From Hyphomicrobium denitrificans ATCC 51888 (GTDB lineage Bacteria > Pseudomonadota > Alphaproteobacteria > Rhizobiales > Hyphomicrobiaceae), in contig NC_014313.1 in the NCBI RefSeq assembly GCF_000143145.1, positions 2,170,001 through 2,234,000 on the forward strand: 64,000 nt of DNA, given 5' to 3'. Of the stretch, positions 34,459 through 43,856 are shown one piece after another. The notes beneath the pieces are model-generated. The model searched no databases and was not told where the DNA came from. It saw only the letters and a program-made list of their open reading frames with translations. The position numbers and the translations under genes were made by a program. The number at the start of each line of letters is the position of its first letter. Position 1 is the stretch's first letter.

Positions 34459-35375
34459 CACATCTTCTCCGCTGACGCGCTCACCGTGGGCCACTTCGCG
34501 AGCAATCGATATGGTGCCGCCGTATCGATGCCAGTGACGATCGCAAACGTGCGCTCGACGCGGTGACTGCTGCCTGTGCGCTGAGCGCTGACTTTGATGA
34601 TGAACGCGGGGCCGCGCTGCTCCGTCAGGTAGGACCGTGCTTTGTCCAGAACGTCGTTCGATGCGTCTCTGCTGGAATACTTGAGCTTGACCAAGTCGGC
34701 GCGATTGATGTCTGGAATGGCCTCCAACACTTTCTCGGGCGCCGTCGCCGGATTGATCGTGCCTTCGGCACTGTAGACGGTCAGATAGGGTTCGATGCGC
34801 TTAAACAGTCTCTCGGGAACGCCGCGCGTTCGCCCAAGCTGCCATACGTCGGCGAACGCCATATGCGCGCGAAACGTGTCCTGCGACGCGTTATCATTCG
34901 TTTTCGAAGGTGTTTGAGAGTTCGTGTTCACCGCCGCCTCACGCGCCTCCATGATGAGCGAACCCAGGCGATCGGCTTCGGCGGGCGCGCTCGAGAATTT
35001 GCGCAAAAATGACCGCAACAGTTTTTCATCTGCCTGATTGACGTCGATCAGCGCGTTTGCATCCGTGGCGGTGATGACAAGTTTCACACCGGCAAACGCA
35101 ATCGCGTGCGGCGTCCCATCTCCCGGCCAGCGTTGCTTCTCATTGAGATCGACGAGATGCGCGGCGCCGACTTCGAGGCCTGCATCGAGCAGCGCTTCCG
35201 ATACGGTCCAGTCCACTTCGGCCGTTGCTGACGCGGCGCTGCTGCGGACCGCTGCATTGAACGAGACGACGAGGATCGTTGCCGCTGTCAGGACCCAGAG
35301 CACGACAAGCATGACGAACCCGGCTTCTCCGTGCTGCTGAAGCTCCCGTCCGGCGCACTTGGTTCGCTGTTCCAT
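34458..35375 (-). CDS. gspK: Type II secretion minor pseudopilin GspK
   Basis: 305 residues. The prepilin cleavage site is GEAG/FVMLVVLWVLTAA, lacking Glu5 as is usual for GspK. The large alpha-domain inserted in the pilin fold is visible (VNQADEKLLRSFLRKF, WQLGRTRGVPERLFKRIEPY, INPATAPEKVLEAIPDI), the SAM-like part that caps the pseudopilus tip with GspI and GspJ. The start ATG at 35373-35375 sits just after gspJ, with AAGGAG about ten bases upstream; a longer frame overlaps gspJ and is not preferred. Confidence 0.88.
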   Translation of the reverse strand: MEQRTKCAGRELQQHGEAGFVMLVVLWVLTAATILVVSFNAAVRSSAASATAEVDWTVSEALLDAGLEVGAAHLVDLNEKQRWPGDGTPHAIAFAGVKLVITATDANALIDVNQADEKLLRSFLRKFSSAPAEADRLGSLIMEAREAAVNTNSQTPSKTNDNASQDTFRAHMAFADVWQLGRTRGVPERLFKRIEPYLTVYSAEGTINPATAPEKVLEAIPDINRADLVKLKYSSRDASNDVLDKARSYLTEQRGPAFIIKVSAQRTGSSHRVERTFAIVTGIDTAAPYRLLAKWPTVSASAEKM

Positions 35376-35379
35376 GAAA

Positions 35380-36114
35380 TCATTTCTCCTTGGTCGCATT
35401 GGCGACGGGAGTGCTCTGATGGAATTCCCCTCCGGTGCGTGCGCTGCAGCCATCGGAACCGTCGCTTACGCAGCCGACTTCGGCATCGGCTCGCACGGCG
35501 GCGATGAAGGGTTGCGCGATTTCATCCCCCGATCTGGCGTCAACGATCTGCAAGCGAATGAGATCCGGCAGGCGGTTCGGCTTTTTCCATGTCGCGAGCC
35601 AGGAACCTTGGCGCTTGCCTTTTTCGGCGTAAGAGAATTGGTATGCGAATGGTCCATCCAATAGTGAAACTTTATTGGCTGGCGTTGCTCCCGGGAACGC
35701 TGACATGCCGGCCTGATACGGAGCACGGGCTCTGATTAGTTCATTTTTTCCGTTCGTCGCCGAATTCGAATAATCAACGAAGTACAGTCCCGGAGCGGTC
35801 GGATAGGGCGGCTCTACGGTGACGAACGACAAACGGCTTGCGGTGCCTGAGAATATGAACCGGCGATCGACGTCAGCAATCCGCGTCAGGCGTCGCATGC
35901 CCGACACGTCGCGTTCGAATATATCGAAGGCGCGCGAAATCATTTCGAGACGTTCGATGCCGTTGGCGTTCGCGTTCCAATGCATTGACAGCGTGCGCAG
36001 CGCCGAACTCACGATGCCGAGAAGCATCGTGAGGATCGTCAGGCTCACGAGCAGCTCGATCAACGTGAACCCGCTCTGCCCGTTCCAATCCTGAGGCTGC
36101 TGCGCGCTACCCAT
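35380..36114 (-). CDS. gspJ: Type II secretion minor pseudopilin GspJ
   Basis: 244 residues. Prepilin signal GQSG/FTLIELLVSLTILTML with Glu5 present. The C-terminal half is the GspJ-type beta-rich domain (VTVEPPYPTAPGLYFVDYS, FQFSYAE-like segments). It forms the tip complex with GspI and GspK. Its start overlaps gspI by eight bases. A Cys-containing tail (VGCVSDGSDGCSARTGG) could form a disulfide. Confidence 0.87.
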   Translation of the reverse strand: MGSAQQPQDWNGQSGFTLIELLVSLTILTMLLGIVSSALRTLSMHWNANANGIERLEMISRAFDIFERDVSGMRRLTRIADVDRRFIFSGTASRLSFVTVEPPYPTAPGLYFVDYSNSATNGKNELIRARAPYQAGMSAFPGATPANKVSLLDGPFAYQFSYAEKGKRQGSWLATWKKPNRLPDLIRLQIVDARSGDEIAQPFIAAVRADAEVGCVSDGSDGCSARTGGEFHQSTPVANATKEK

Positions 36115-36556
36115 TGTTACGTCCGAACTTCAATGTCGTGAGCACAAGCTCGCGCCCGTCGCCTAACGCGACGGTCACGCGGACGCGCCGCAGCTTCCAG
36201 CCATCGCGCACGTCGACCTTTGCCCACGGCGATGTTTCCGGAGCGACATCGATTGCCCACTGAAAGCCGCCGCTGCTGCCGTTCTGCGACGTCGGCGGAA
36301 TTGACCAGCCCGTCGTTGCATCGGCGAGCAGGCCGCGGGCAATCACCCGGGCTTTTGCATAGTCCGCGGCTGTCCCAACCGTCCGCAGCGCGCGGCCGTT
36401 CGCCTCGAACAATCCGGCAAGGCCGATCGATAAAACGAGCATTGCGATCAGGGTTTCGAACAGCGTGAAACCCGCGTTCGCGCTCGAAGCCCCGGCCGCC
36501 TCAGTTGATGGAGGCGGACGAAACGCGGCCCGTAAGCCAGTTGACTCGAATTTCAT
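36107..36556 (-). CDS. gspI: Type II secretion minor pseudopilin GspI
   Basis: 149 residues. Prepilin signal ANAG/FTLFETLIAMLVLSIGLAG. The leader (about 28 residues) is longer than usual. The only ATG ahead of the prepilin motif is at 36554-36556, so the gene overlaps gspH by 56 bases, an unusually long overlap for this operon. GspI initiates the pseudopilus tip. Confidence 0.83.
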   Translation of the reverse strand: MKFESTGLRAAFRPPPSTEAAGASSANAGFTLFETLIAMLVLSIGLAGLFEANGRALRTVGTAADYAKARVIARGLLADATTGWSIPPTSQNGSSGGFQWAIDVAPETSPWAKVDVRDGWKLRRVRVTVALGDGRELVLTTLKFGRNNG

Positions 36557-36977
36557 AGGCTTTGTCTCTTGATCTCAAGTTGATGGTGCCGCCCGTCGAA
36601 GCTCCGTTCGGAAAGAAGCGAATTCCGGCGGCCGTTGGCGATACCCGTTCGCTATCGGCTGACATGACATCGAGATCGATCGATCGCGGAAACGTCATCG
36701 GCGCGATACCGTTGCTGAATTCGATCGACTTGCGAGCGACATCGATGACGGCGAGACGATCCGATCCCGAAATCATTGCTCCCGATCGAATATCTCGCAG
36801 GCGCGAGGCCGCCATAAGTGACGCCGTTTTCAATTGGGCTTCGCTCGAAGGGCTCCGATACAGCATCGAAATCGCGCCGGCCGTCAGCGCAACAATCACA
36901 AGCACGGCCAACATCTCGAAGAGCGTGAAGCCCGCTTCACGGTTGCAATCTTTCGGCTCACTGCCAGCTGGTGACAT
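36501..36977 (-). CDS. gspH: Type II secretion minor pseudopilin GspH
   Basis: 158 residues from the ATG at 36975-36977, which lies inside the end of gspG (20-base overlap). Prepilin signal REAG/FTLFEMLAVLVIVALTAGA, then a GspH-type beta domain (LRDIRSGAMISGSDRLAVID, FFPNGASTGGTINLRSRDKA). A start 14 codons further upstream is possible but would overlap gspG more. Confidence 0.83.
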   Translation of the reverse strand: MSPAGSEPKDCNREAGFTLFEMLAVLVIVALTAGAISMLYRSPSSEAQLKTASLMAASRLRDIRSGAMISGSDRLAVIDVARKSIEFSNGIAPMTFPRSIDLDVMSADSERVSPTAAGIRFFPNGASTGGTINLRSRDKAYEIRVNWLTGRVSSASIN

Positions 36978-37425
36978 CTTGATCCTCACCCTGACCGCCT
37001 TCCTTTTTGTCCGCGCCAAGAGACAGAATATCGAAAGCGCCGTGTTTGCCGGGATAGACGTAAAAATAGGGCTGGCCCCAAGGATCGAGCGGCACGCGAT
37101 CCTTCTTCAGATAAGGCCCATTCCAACTCGGGATATTTCCAGGGCGCTGGACGAGCGCCACCAAGCCCTGGCGGCCATCGGGGTACTGTCCAGTATCGAG
37201 CTTGTAGAGTTCGAGCGACGTACTCAGGCTTTCGATCTGCACCTTCGCGGTCTTTGTTCGTGAGCTGCCGAGATATCCGATGACGCGCGGCGCAACGAGG
37301 CTCGCGAGCAGAACGAGAATGACCATCACCACCAAGAGTTCGACGAGCGTAAATCCCAGTTCGCCATCTCGCCGCCGTTCGGTACGCTGAGCGCTAAATC
37401 CCACTTCATACGTCGTGACCTTCAT
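36958..37425 (-). CDS. gspG: Type II secretion major pseudopilin GspG
   Basis: 155 residues. Prepilin signal GELG/FTLVELLVVMVILVLLASL, then the GspG hallmark: RVIGYLGSSRTKTAKVQIES, LYKLDTGQYPDGRQGLVALV, GPYLKKDRVPLDPWGQPYFY and the calcium-loop end FDILSLGADKKEGG. It polymerises into the periplasmic pseudopilus that pushes substrates through GspD. The leader (24 residues) is longer than usual. Confidence 0.94.
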   Translation of the reverse strand: MKVTTYEVGFSAQRTERRRDGELGFTLVELLVVMVILVLLASLVAPRVIGYLGSSRTKTAKVQIESLSTSLELYKLDTGQYPDGRQGLVALVQRPGNIPSWNGPYLKKDRVPLDPWGQPYFYVYPGKHGAFDILSLGADKKEGGQGEDQDVTSWQ

Positions 37426-37438
37426 GTCGTTACCCTTC

Positions 37439-38650
37439 TCACATAGCGAGATCGTTGATGCTTATGACTGCGCTCAGAATGGAGACGATGATGAACGCGA
37501 TGATGCCGCTGACGACGAGGATGATGACCGGCTCCAGAATCGTGAAGGTGCGTTCAACCGTTCGCTCGAGCTTTTCCTCGAAGACTTCCGCCATATGAAG
37601 AAGTGATGACGCGAGGCTTCCCGTTTCCTCACCGACGCGAAGCATATTGATGAGGACCGGTGGGAACAGTTTGGAATCGGAGATTGGATCGAGAAAGCTA
37701 CGTCCCTTCCGAAGCGCGTCGTAAGCCTCGTTCAGCGCCGAAGACGCGTTTTTGTTGCCGATCACGTCGCCAACGAGCTTCATCGCCGATGGAAGATCGA
37801 CGCCATTCTCAATCAGCATGCCGAGCGTGCGGCAGAAGCGGACTGTCAGATTGAGCTTCATGATGCCGCCGATCAGCGGCATGCGCAGCAGCAGCGTCTC
37901 GACGTTGCCGCGTATCCGCGACCAACCCAGGACTACGATAGCCAGAACCGACGCGATCGCGGCAACAAGGTACTGCCAGTTCGCAATGAGCCAATCCGAA
38001 GCGCCGATGACGAAGCGCGCCTGATCGGGAATTTGCGTGCCGGCATTGCCGATCATATCCTTGAAGCGCGGAACGACAACGGTCAGCATGATCGTGACGG
38101 CTGCAATTGCCATGAGGATCAGGAGACACGGATAGAGCAATTCCGAAAGCGCCATACTCTTGAGCTTTTGCGCTTTCTCACGGCCAGCCGCGATGCGTTC
38201 CAGAACCGTTTCCAGTGTTCCGCTCGCTTCGGCTACACGAACCATACGCGAATAGATTGGCGGAAACGCGCCGCCCTGCATTTCCAATGCTTCGCAAAGG
38301 CTCTTACCGGAACTGATTTCCGTCCCGACACGTCCGATCAAACGTGCAAGCGATTTTGATCCCGCGTCACGCTCGAGAAATGTGAGCGCCTGATCGAGCG
38401 GCAAACCGGCCTTCAGCAACATTCCCAATTCGCGCGTGAAGAGCGTGATCTGGCGCGCCGACGGCAGGCCGGAGAATAGTGAAGCTCCGCCCGATGCAGC
38501 GCTACTCGAAGCCCCCTTGATCTCCGACACTTCAATAGGAAAATGGCCGAGCTGATTGAGGTCCTGAATGACCGTGGACCTGTCGACAGCTTCCATTTCC
38601 CCAACGAGGCTGGAGCCGGTTCGTGTCAACGCCGTATAGCGATAAAGCAT
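37439..38650 (-). CDS. gspF: Type II secretion inner-membrane platform protein GspF
   Basis: 403 residues. Two tandem GspF domains (LFTRELGMLLKAGLPLDQAL; FCRTLGMLIENGVDLPSAMK) each followed by membrane helices (YPCLLILMAIAAVTIMLTVV; WQYLVAAIASVLAIVVLGW; FTILEPVIILVVSGIIAFII). GspF anchors the pseudopilus assembly. The start ATG at 38648-38650 (MLYRYTALTRTG) matches the family; upstream frame codons are not conserved. 102 bp separate it from gspE. Confidence 0.92.
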   Translation of the reverse strand: MLYRYTALTRTGSSLVGEMEAVDRSTVIQDLNQLGHFPIEVSEIKGASSSAASGGASLFSGLPSARQITLFTRELGMLLKAGLPLDQALTFLERDAGSKSLARLIGRVGTEISSGKSLCEALEMQGGAFPPIYSRMVRVAEASGTLETVLERIAAGREKAQKLKSMALSELLYPCLLILMAIAAVTIMLTVVVPRFKDMIGNAGTQIPDQARFVIGASDWLIANWQYLVAAIASVLAIVVLGWSRIRGNVETLLLRMPLIGGIMKLNLTVRFCRTLGMLIENGVDLPSAMKLVGDVIGNKNASSALNEAYDALRKGRSFLDPISDSKLFPPVLINMLRVGEETGSLASSLLHMAEVFEEKLERTVERTFTILEPVIILVVSGIIAFIIVSILSAVISINDLAM

Positions 38651-38752
38651 GACTAGAAGGCGCCTCTCCGATCGCACGACCGGCGCGTCCAAATGAATAG
38701 CGCCACTTGGCTTTCCTCCGCCTACGTTTTTATTTCGACTTGCGAGGCGACG

Positions 38753-40417
38753 TCACACGTCGAGCGCCACGCGTCGAACTTCTTCTTGTGTCGTCACTCC
38801 GGACAGGCATTTCGCCAGTCCGTCCATGATCATCGTGGTCATTCCCTTTCGGCGCGCGGCCGCTTCGATCAGCGCGGGCTGAGCGTTCGGCTGGATCAGC
38901 TCGCGAATTTCATCGTCGACGCTCAAGACTTCCGAGATCACGACACGCCCGCTGTAGCCTGTGCCGAAGCAGCGCTCGCATCCCACCGCTCTCCAATGCC
39001 GGCTTCCCTCGGGCACGGCATCAATGCCATGCGCGCGGCCGAGCGACAGCACTTCGTCGGATGGCTGCTTGCAATGCTCACAAAGGACTCTGACGAGCCG
39101 CTGCCCGACCACGCCGCGCAACGATGATGCGAGCAAAAATGAGTCGATCCCCATATCCAGCAAGCGGGGAATAGCGCCGGCTGCGGTATTGGTATGCAAG
39201 GTCGAGAGAACGAGGTGGCCGGTTAGAGCCGCGTGAATCGCGATGCTCGCCGTCTCACCGTCGCGCATTTCGCCAACCATCAGCACGTCCGGATCATGAC
39301 GAAGGAATGAGCGGAGCGCGTCGGCAAAGCTCAATCCAATCGATGGCTTCGCCTGCGTTTGGTTGATACCGTCAAGCTCATATTCGATCGGGTCTTCAAT
39401 CGTCAGGATTTTTCGATGGCCTTCGTTCAACAACGACAGCGCCGTGGCCAGAGTCGTCGTTTTTCCCGATCCGGTCGGCCCGGTGACCAACATCAGACCG
39501 TAAGGCGCCGACAAATGCTTGCGGATTTCCGCTTCATCAATGGCGCAAAATCCGAGTGGTGCGAAATCGAGCATGCGCCGAACGTTATCGAGCAAGCGGA
39601 TAGCGACGGCTTCGCCGTGAACCGTCGGGATCGTGGCAATGCGAAGATCGAGCCGATGCTCATTAATACGTATGCGCGCACGTCCATCCTGCGGCAGGCG
39701 ACGCTCGGCGATATTCAAACCGGATAGAATTTTAACACGCGAGACGATTGCCTTCGCCATTTGCGCGGGCGGCGCGGTGACGTCCCGCAGCATACCATCG
39801 ACGCGAATGCGGATTGCGACGTGGCCGTCAAACGGTTCGATATGGATGTCGGTTGCCCGCGCATGCACGGCGTTCTGGATCATCTGGTTGACGAACCGCA
39901 CCACCGGTGCGCCGAGTGCCATATCGCGGAGATGTTCGACATCGTCGCCGGCCTCAGCCTTTTCGGCTTCCTGCCAGACCGCGGACGTGCCGCGCTCCCG
40001 CGCCATGCGCTCGATCGCTGCCAGAATATCTTCGGCCGAAGCGACGCGCGGAATGACTTCCCTCTGAAGCGCAATTCTCACAGCATTGATGGCTTGCGCG
40101 TCGGATGGATCCTCCATCGCAAGCAGTATTCCGTCTTCCACATCACCCAATGGATAGATTTTATTCTCGCGCAGAAACGCGGTCGGTATTTCAGTCTGCG
40201 GCGGCTGAAAGCGCCCCCAATCGCCTTCTTCAACGCGCGCAATTTTGTGATAGTCCGCGACGGCGCGCACGATCGCCTGGGACTGCATTCCTGATGCCTT
40301 GCGCAGGGCGGAAAAAATTGAGGCGCCGGACTCGAGCCGAAACTTATCGACGTTATCGAGATCAGTCGGCGTGACGAGGCGTTCGCTCAAAAGATATTCT
40401 TTGAAACTTCCACTCAT
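38753..40417 (-). CDS. gspE: Type II secretion assembly ATPase GspE
   Basis: 554 residues. Cytosolic ATPase powering pseudopilus growth. N1/N2 domain (1 to about 150), Walker A GPTGSGKTTT, Asp box IEDPIEYELDGINQ, Walker B DPDVLMVGEMRD, His box LVLSTLHTNTA. The four-Cys zinc knuckle typical of GspE is present as CEHC and CERC about 30 residues apart. GGAGG five bases before the ATG at 40415-40417 fixes the start. First gene of the minus-strand gsp operon and divergent from gspD. Confidence 0.94.
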   Translation of the reverse strand: MSGSFKEYLLSERLVTPTDLDNVDKFRLESGASIFSALRKASGMQSQAIVRAVADYHKIARVEEGDWGRFQPPQTEIPTAFLRENKIYPLGDVEDGILLAMEDPSDAQAINAVRIALQREVIPRVASAEDILAAIERMARERGTSAVWQEAEKAEAGDDVEHLRDMALGAPVVRFVNQMIQNAVHARATDIHIEPFDGHVAIRIRVDGMLRDVTAPPAQMAKAIVSRVKILSGLNIAERRLPQDGRARIRINEHRLDLRIATIPTVHGEAVAIRLLDNVRRMLDFAPLGFCAIDEAEIRKHLSAPYGLMLVTGPTGSGKTTTLATALSLLNEGHRKILTIEDPIEYELDGINQTQAKPSIGLSFADALRSFLRHDPDVLMVGEMRDGETASIAIHAALTGHLVLSTLHTNTAAGAIPRLLDMGIDSFLLASSLRGVVGQRLVRVLCEHCKQPSDEVLSLGRAHGIDAVPEGSRHWRAVGCERCFGTGYSGRVVISEVLSVDDEIRELIQPNAQPALIEAAARRKGMTTMIMDGLAKCLSGVTTQEEVRRVALDV

Positions 40418-40848
40418 GCGAGCCTCCGGCACCGAGCACGAAGTTTTCCGGCGCAAAATTTTTATCAGCATAGATGATGCTGTCTTCTTAAAAAGATTTT
40501 TATGCCGGATTTTTGATTTTTCCCGGCGAGCCTTATCTCGAAACTCTGTAATTATAATTCCGATTTTGACGATAGTGCACGGAAATCCAATCGAGTGCAC
40601 TGAGCGCAAATTCTTTCGCTGTTATGCCTCATATTGAAGTTACGTCGCCGCAACAGACACTCAATCAATGCGTACCGATTAGAGCGAAAAGACGCCGTTC
40701 TTTTTTAATCAAGCTATTGTCATTTCGCCGATCGATTCGAAGTCCCAGCCGAGAGAGGGGAATGACAAAGCTCGTTGGACCTGCGGGAACGGAGGACAAA
40801 TTTTGCAAGCATCCTATTGGCGTCTGAGTTGCGACGGGAGAAGCATTG
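40418..40848. promoter_or_regulatory. Divergent gspE/gspD control region
   Basis: 431 bp without a gene, clearly AT-richer than its surroundings, especially 40440-40530 (runs such as AAAATTTTTATCAGC and AAAAAGATTTTTATG). It must hold the promoters for both arms of the secretion cluster. I find no clear known operator in it. Confidence 0.5.
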
Positions 40849-43170
40849 ATGTTCGGTTGGAAGGTTTTCGCTCTGCTCGGATTAGTATCCGTGAGCGTTT
40901 CAGGATGTGCGGCGTTACTCGAAAAGCCCTTGATCGAGCCCCCGGACGAAATCGCCAAGCTCTCGAATGCTGATCTGTCTCCTGCTGCGCCGATGGGCGT
41001 CCGACCGGTTTCAAATCCAACGCTAAATACCGGATCAATCGCTGCGAAATACGCCGGCGATAACCGGACAACCAGGGCCGTCGAAGCGCGCACGCCAGGC
41101 ATCTCGCAAAATGCGTCCGGGTACGAGCTGAACTTTTCAGACACAGATTTATCCGAGCTCGTCAAAGTCGTTTTGAAAGACACACTCGGCATCACGTACG
41201 TGTTTGATTCCCACATAGAGGGCCGGGTATCGATATCGACGGGAGGGCCAGTTACCCGCGCAGAACTCATTTCCATCCTTGAAAGCATTCTGGCGACCAA
41301 CCACGCCGCGCTGCTGATTGAAAACGGCGTCTATCGTGTCGTGCCGGAAGCGGACGCCCGTCAGCAGGGCATTTCTGCGTTCGATTACGTGCGCGAGAGC
41401 CGCGAGGTTGGCGCAGGATACGGTGTTTCGATTTTTGCACTCAGATATGTTTCGACTGAAGCGATGATGCGGATGCTCGACGGATTGATGGTCAAACAGG
41501 AAGACCTGCGAGCGAGCGTCTTCAATAATATGCTTTTCATTCGGGGGCCGGGCCAGTCACGGCAGTCTATTGTTGAAATCGTCTCGATGTTCGACGTCGA
41601 CTGGATGAAGGGACAATCTGCGGGAATATTTAAGCTCGACAATGCGTCGCCGGATGACGTGATCCGCGAGCTCAAGCAAGTGTTCCAGACCGATCGCCAA
41701 GGCCGCGGCCTTGTGAAGTTTCAAACGATCGGCCGCCTCAACGCCGTACTTGTTTTGGCCCCGAGATCGCAAACTGTCGATAAAGTCGGCGAATGGATTT
41801 CGCGCCTGGATCACAGTGGCGCCGACGACGACAATTATTATGTCTATAGAGTCGAAAACGGCAGAGCGAAGGACTTGGCGCGCCTATTGATGGCAGCCTT
41901 CACAGGGGGTGGCGCGGCAGGAGGCTCGGGCCGCGGCGCTGAGGAGAAGGAAGTTGCGCCAACGCTCGCCGCATCAAGAACGAGTTCCGGGAGCAGTTTC
42001 GGAAGCTCCTCGAGCGGGACGGGAAGCAATTCGAACTCCGGGCCGCTCAGCGGTTCAACGACGGGAAGCACAAGTCTGGGTGGAGGTGACGCGTCCGGTT
42101 CGTCAAACGGCAGTCCGCTGAAAGGCGCTCCGACGCTTGCATCGGCGGAAGAGGAACCTGCTGACGAGGGTCCTCAGTCGTCGGCAGCCACATCATCCGA
42201 TCAGGTCCGCGTCACGCCGGACGAACGCAATAATAAGTTGCTCATCAAAGCGTCAGAGCGAAACTACAAGAAAATTCTGCAAATCTTGCATCGCGTCGAT
42301 CAACCGCCTCTACAGGTGTTGATCAATGCCACGCTCGCTGAAGTGACGCTCAATAAGAATCTTCAATATGGCGTGCAGTTCTTCCTGCAGAAGAACCACG
42401 GCAAATCCGGAGGCATCGGATTCAGCACGTCCGATGCATTGGCAATTGCGCCCGTCATGCCCGGACTGAATCTCATTGCCGGAAACATCGGTTCGGACCC
42501 GCGCGTTATTCTCGATGCACTCGCCAAGGAAACGGCGGTTAGGATCGTGTCATCGCCGTCTGTCGTGGTTCTCCACAATCAGCAGGCGATCCTTGAGGTC
42601 GGGGATCAGGTGCCCATCATCACGCGCGAGGCTCAGAGCGTGATTAACCCCGACTCGCCGACTGTCAACGAGATCGAATTCAAGAATACCGGTGTGATCT
42701 TGAACGTCACACCGCGCATCAACAGCAATGGGCTCGTTACAATGGAAGTGCAGCAGGAGGTCAGCGCCGTTCAGAATACGTCTGGCCAGTCCGATGCAGC
42801 GACCTCGCTGACACCCACGATTTCACAACGCCGCGTCACGAGTACGATCGCGGTTCAAAGCGGACAAATGGTTGTGCTTGGCGGCCTGATCCGCGAAGAA
42901 GTCAGCCGATCGAAGTCCAGCATCCCGGTCATCAATAAAATTCCATATCTCGGCGACGTGCTTGGGGGCGAGACGGACAACGGGCGAACACGGACAGAGC
43001 TTGTCGTTTTCATACGCCCCATCGTCATTCGCAATCCTGAAGACGCCAGCAACGCGGCAGAAGCCTTGCGCGCCGGAATGGCGTCTCTGGCGCCGCGACC
43101 AACGGCTTGGGACGCGCGCATCGAGAGTCGCGAAGATCCGAGAGTCGTCGGCGGCGGCTCCATCAAGTGA
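40849..43170 (+). CDS. gspD: Type II secretion outer-membrane secretin GspD, predicted lipoprotein
   Basis: 773 residues. N-terminal signal ending in a lipobox-like VSVSGC, so the secretin may be lipidated and self-piloting instead of needing a GspS pilotin. Domains: N0 (about 85-160, LNFSDTDLSELVKVVLKDTL), N1/N2 (about 165-360), a Ser/Gly-rich insert (about 369-435: SSGSSFGSSSSGTGSNSNSG), N3 (RVTPDERNNKLLIKASERNY) and the secretin C-domain (VNEIEFKNTGVILNVTPRIN, GGLIREEVSRSKSSIPVINK, RTELVVFIRPIVIRN). ATG 40849 has GGGAG eight bases upstream. It stands alone, divergent from gspE. Confidence 0.93.
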   Translation: MFGWKVFALLGLVSVSVSGCAALLEKPLIEPPDEIAKLSNADLSPAAPMGVRPVSNPTLNTGSIAAKYAGDNRTTRAVEARTPGISQNASGYELNFSDTDLSELVKVVLKDTLGITYVFDSHIEGRVSISTGGPVTRAELISILESILATNHAALLIENGVYRVVPEADARQQGISAFDYVRESREVGAGYGVSIFALRYVSTEAMMRMLDGLMVKQEDLRASVFNNMLFIRGPGQSRQSIVEIVSMFDVDWMKGQSAGIFKLDNASPDDVIRELKQVFQTDRQGRGLVKFQTIGRLNAVLVLAPRSQTVDKVGEWISRLDHSGADDDNYYVYRVENGRAKDLARLLMAAFTGGGAAGGSGRGAEEKEVAPTLAASRTSSGSSFGSSSSGTGSNSNSGPLSGSTTGSTSLGGGDASGSSNGSPLKGAPTLASAEEEPADEGPQSSAATSSDQVRVTPDERNNKLLIKASERNYKKILQILHRVDQPPLQVLINATLAEVTLNKNLQYGVQFFLQKNHGKSGGIGFSTSDALAIAPVMPGLNLIAGNIGSDPRVILDALAKETAVRIVSSPSVVVLHNQQAILEVGDQVPIITREAQSVINPDSPTVNEIEFKNTGVILNVTPRINSNGLVTMEVQQEVSAVQNTSGQSDAATSLTPTISQRRVTSTIAVQSGQMVVLGGLIREEVSRSKSSIPVINKIPYLGDVLGGETDNGRTRTELVVFIRPIVIRNPEDASNAAEALRAGMASLAPRPTAWDARIESREDPRVVGGGSIK

Positions 43171-43216
43171 TTGATGATTGGCCTATGCTCGCCGGTCCAG
43201 CACGGGGCGTCGGCTT

Positions 43217-43771
43217 CTATAACGCATTCCATAGCCAGACGAGCCAGATTGCGGGCGCGAAGAAAACACCGAACGGCAATGCCGTGGCGCGGCCCGGAAT
43301 CCGGCGATGCCATAGGCTCACGACGCCGACGTATCCGATTGCGAGAAGACATCCAATAAGGAGAGAGTTCGTCATTCCTTGAAAGCCAGTCCAGGCTCCC
43401 GCAACCGCACCAAGCTTCACGTCACCGAGCCCTAGCCCTTCCCGTCCTCGCCAATGATAGTAGGCCGCCCGCACACCAAAGAGCAGTGCGGCGCTTACCA
43501 GCGCTGCACCGAGATGCTCAATCACCAGCGGCGGGTTGTGGTTCGTTTCGTCGAAAGAAATGGCAACGAGCAGGCCAAGAGGAATTGACGGCAACGACAG
43601 TGCATCCGGGATAATGTATCGCTCCGCGTCCGATTGCGCGATGAGGAGCATCATCCATCCGAGAAGACATGACGCGGCGGCAAGCGGAAAACTGAGTAGG
43701 GAAAACGACACTGCCGCTATGGCGATAGCGCCTGCGATGACTGGGACACTTGTTAGCGCGTCGCGTGTCAT
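43217..43771 (-). CDS. gspO: Prepilin peptidase, short A24-type (GspO-like, no methylase domain)
   Basis: 184 residues. Membrane aspartyl protease that cleaves the pseudopilin leaders. Both catalytic Asp motifs are visible: SDAERYIIPDALSL and GLGLGDVKLGAVAGAW. Six or so membrane helices cover the sequence. The N-terminal cytosolic methyltransferase domain with its CxxC pairs, present in classical PilD/GspO, is absent, so N-methylation may be missing or done elsewhere. Its position beside gspD suggests it serves this system. Confidence 0.87.
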   Translation of the reverse strand: MTRDALTSVPVIAGAIAIAAVSFSLLSFPLAAASCLLGWMMLLIAQSDAERYIIPDALSLPSIPLGLLVAISFDETNHNPPLVIEHLGAALVSAALLFGVRAAYYHWRGREGLGLGDVKLGAVAGAWTGFQGMTNSLLIGCLLAIGYVGVVSLWHRRIPGRATALPFGVFFAPAIWLVWLWNAL

Positions 43772-43856
43772 TCAACTCCGGTGCGCGTTCGGCGAGGCCG
43801 TAGCTCGCTGTCTGCGTGTCGAGATCGACCGCGGACCCCGAATTGCGCTAATTATC

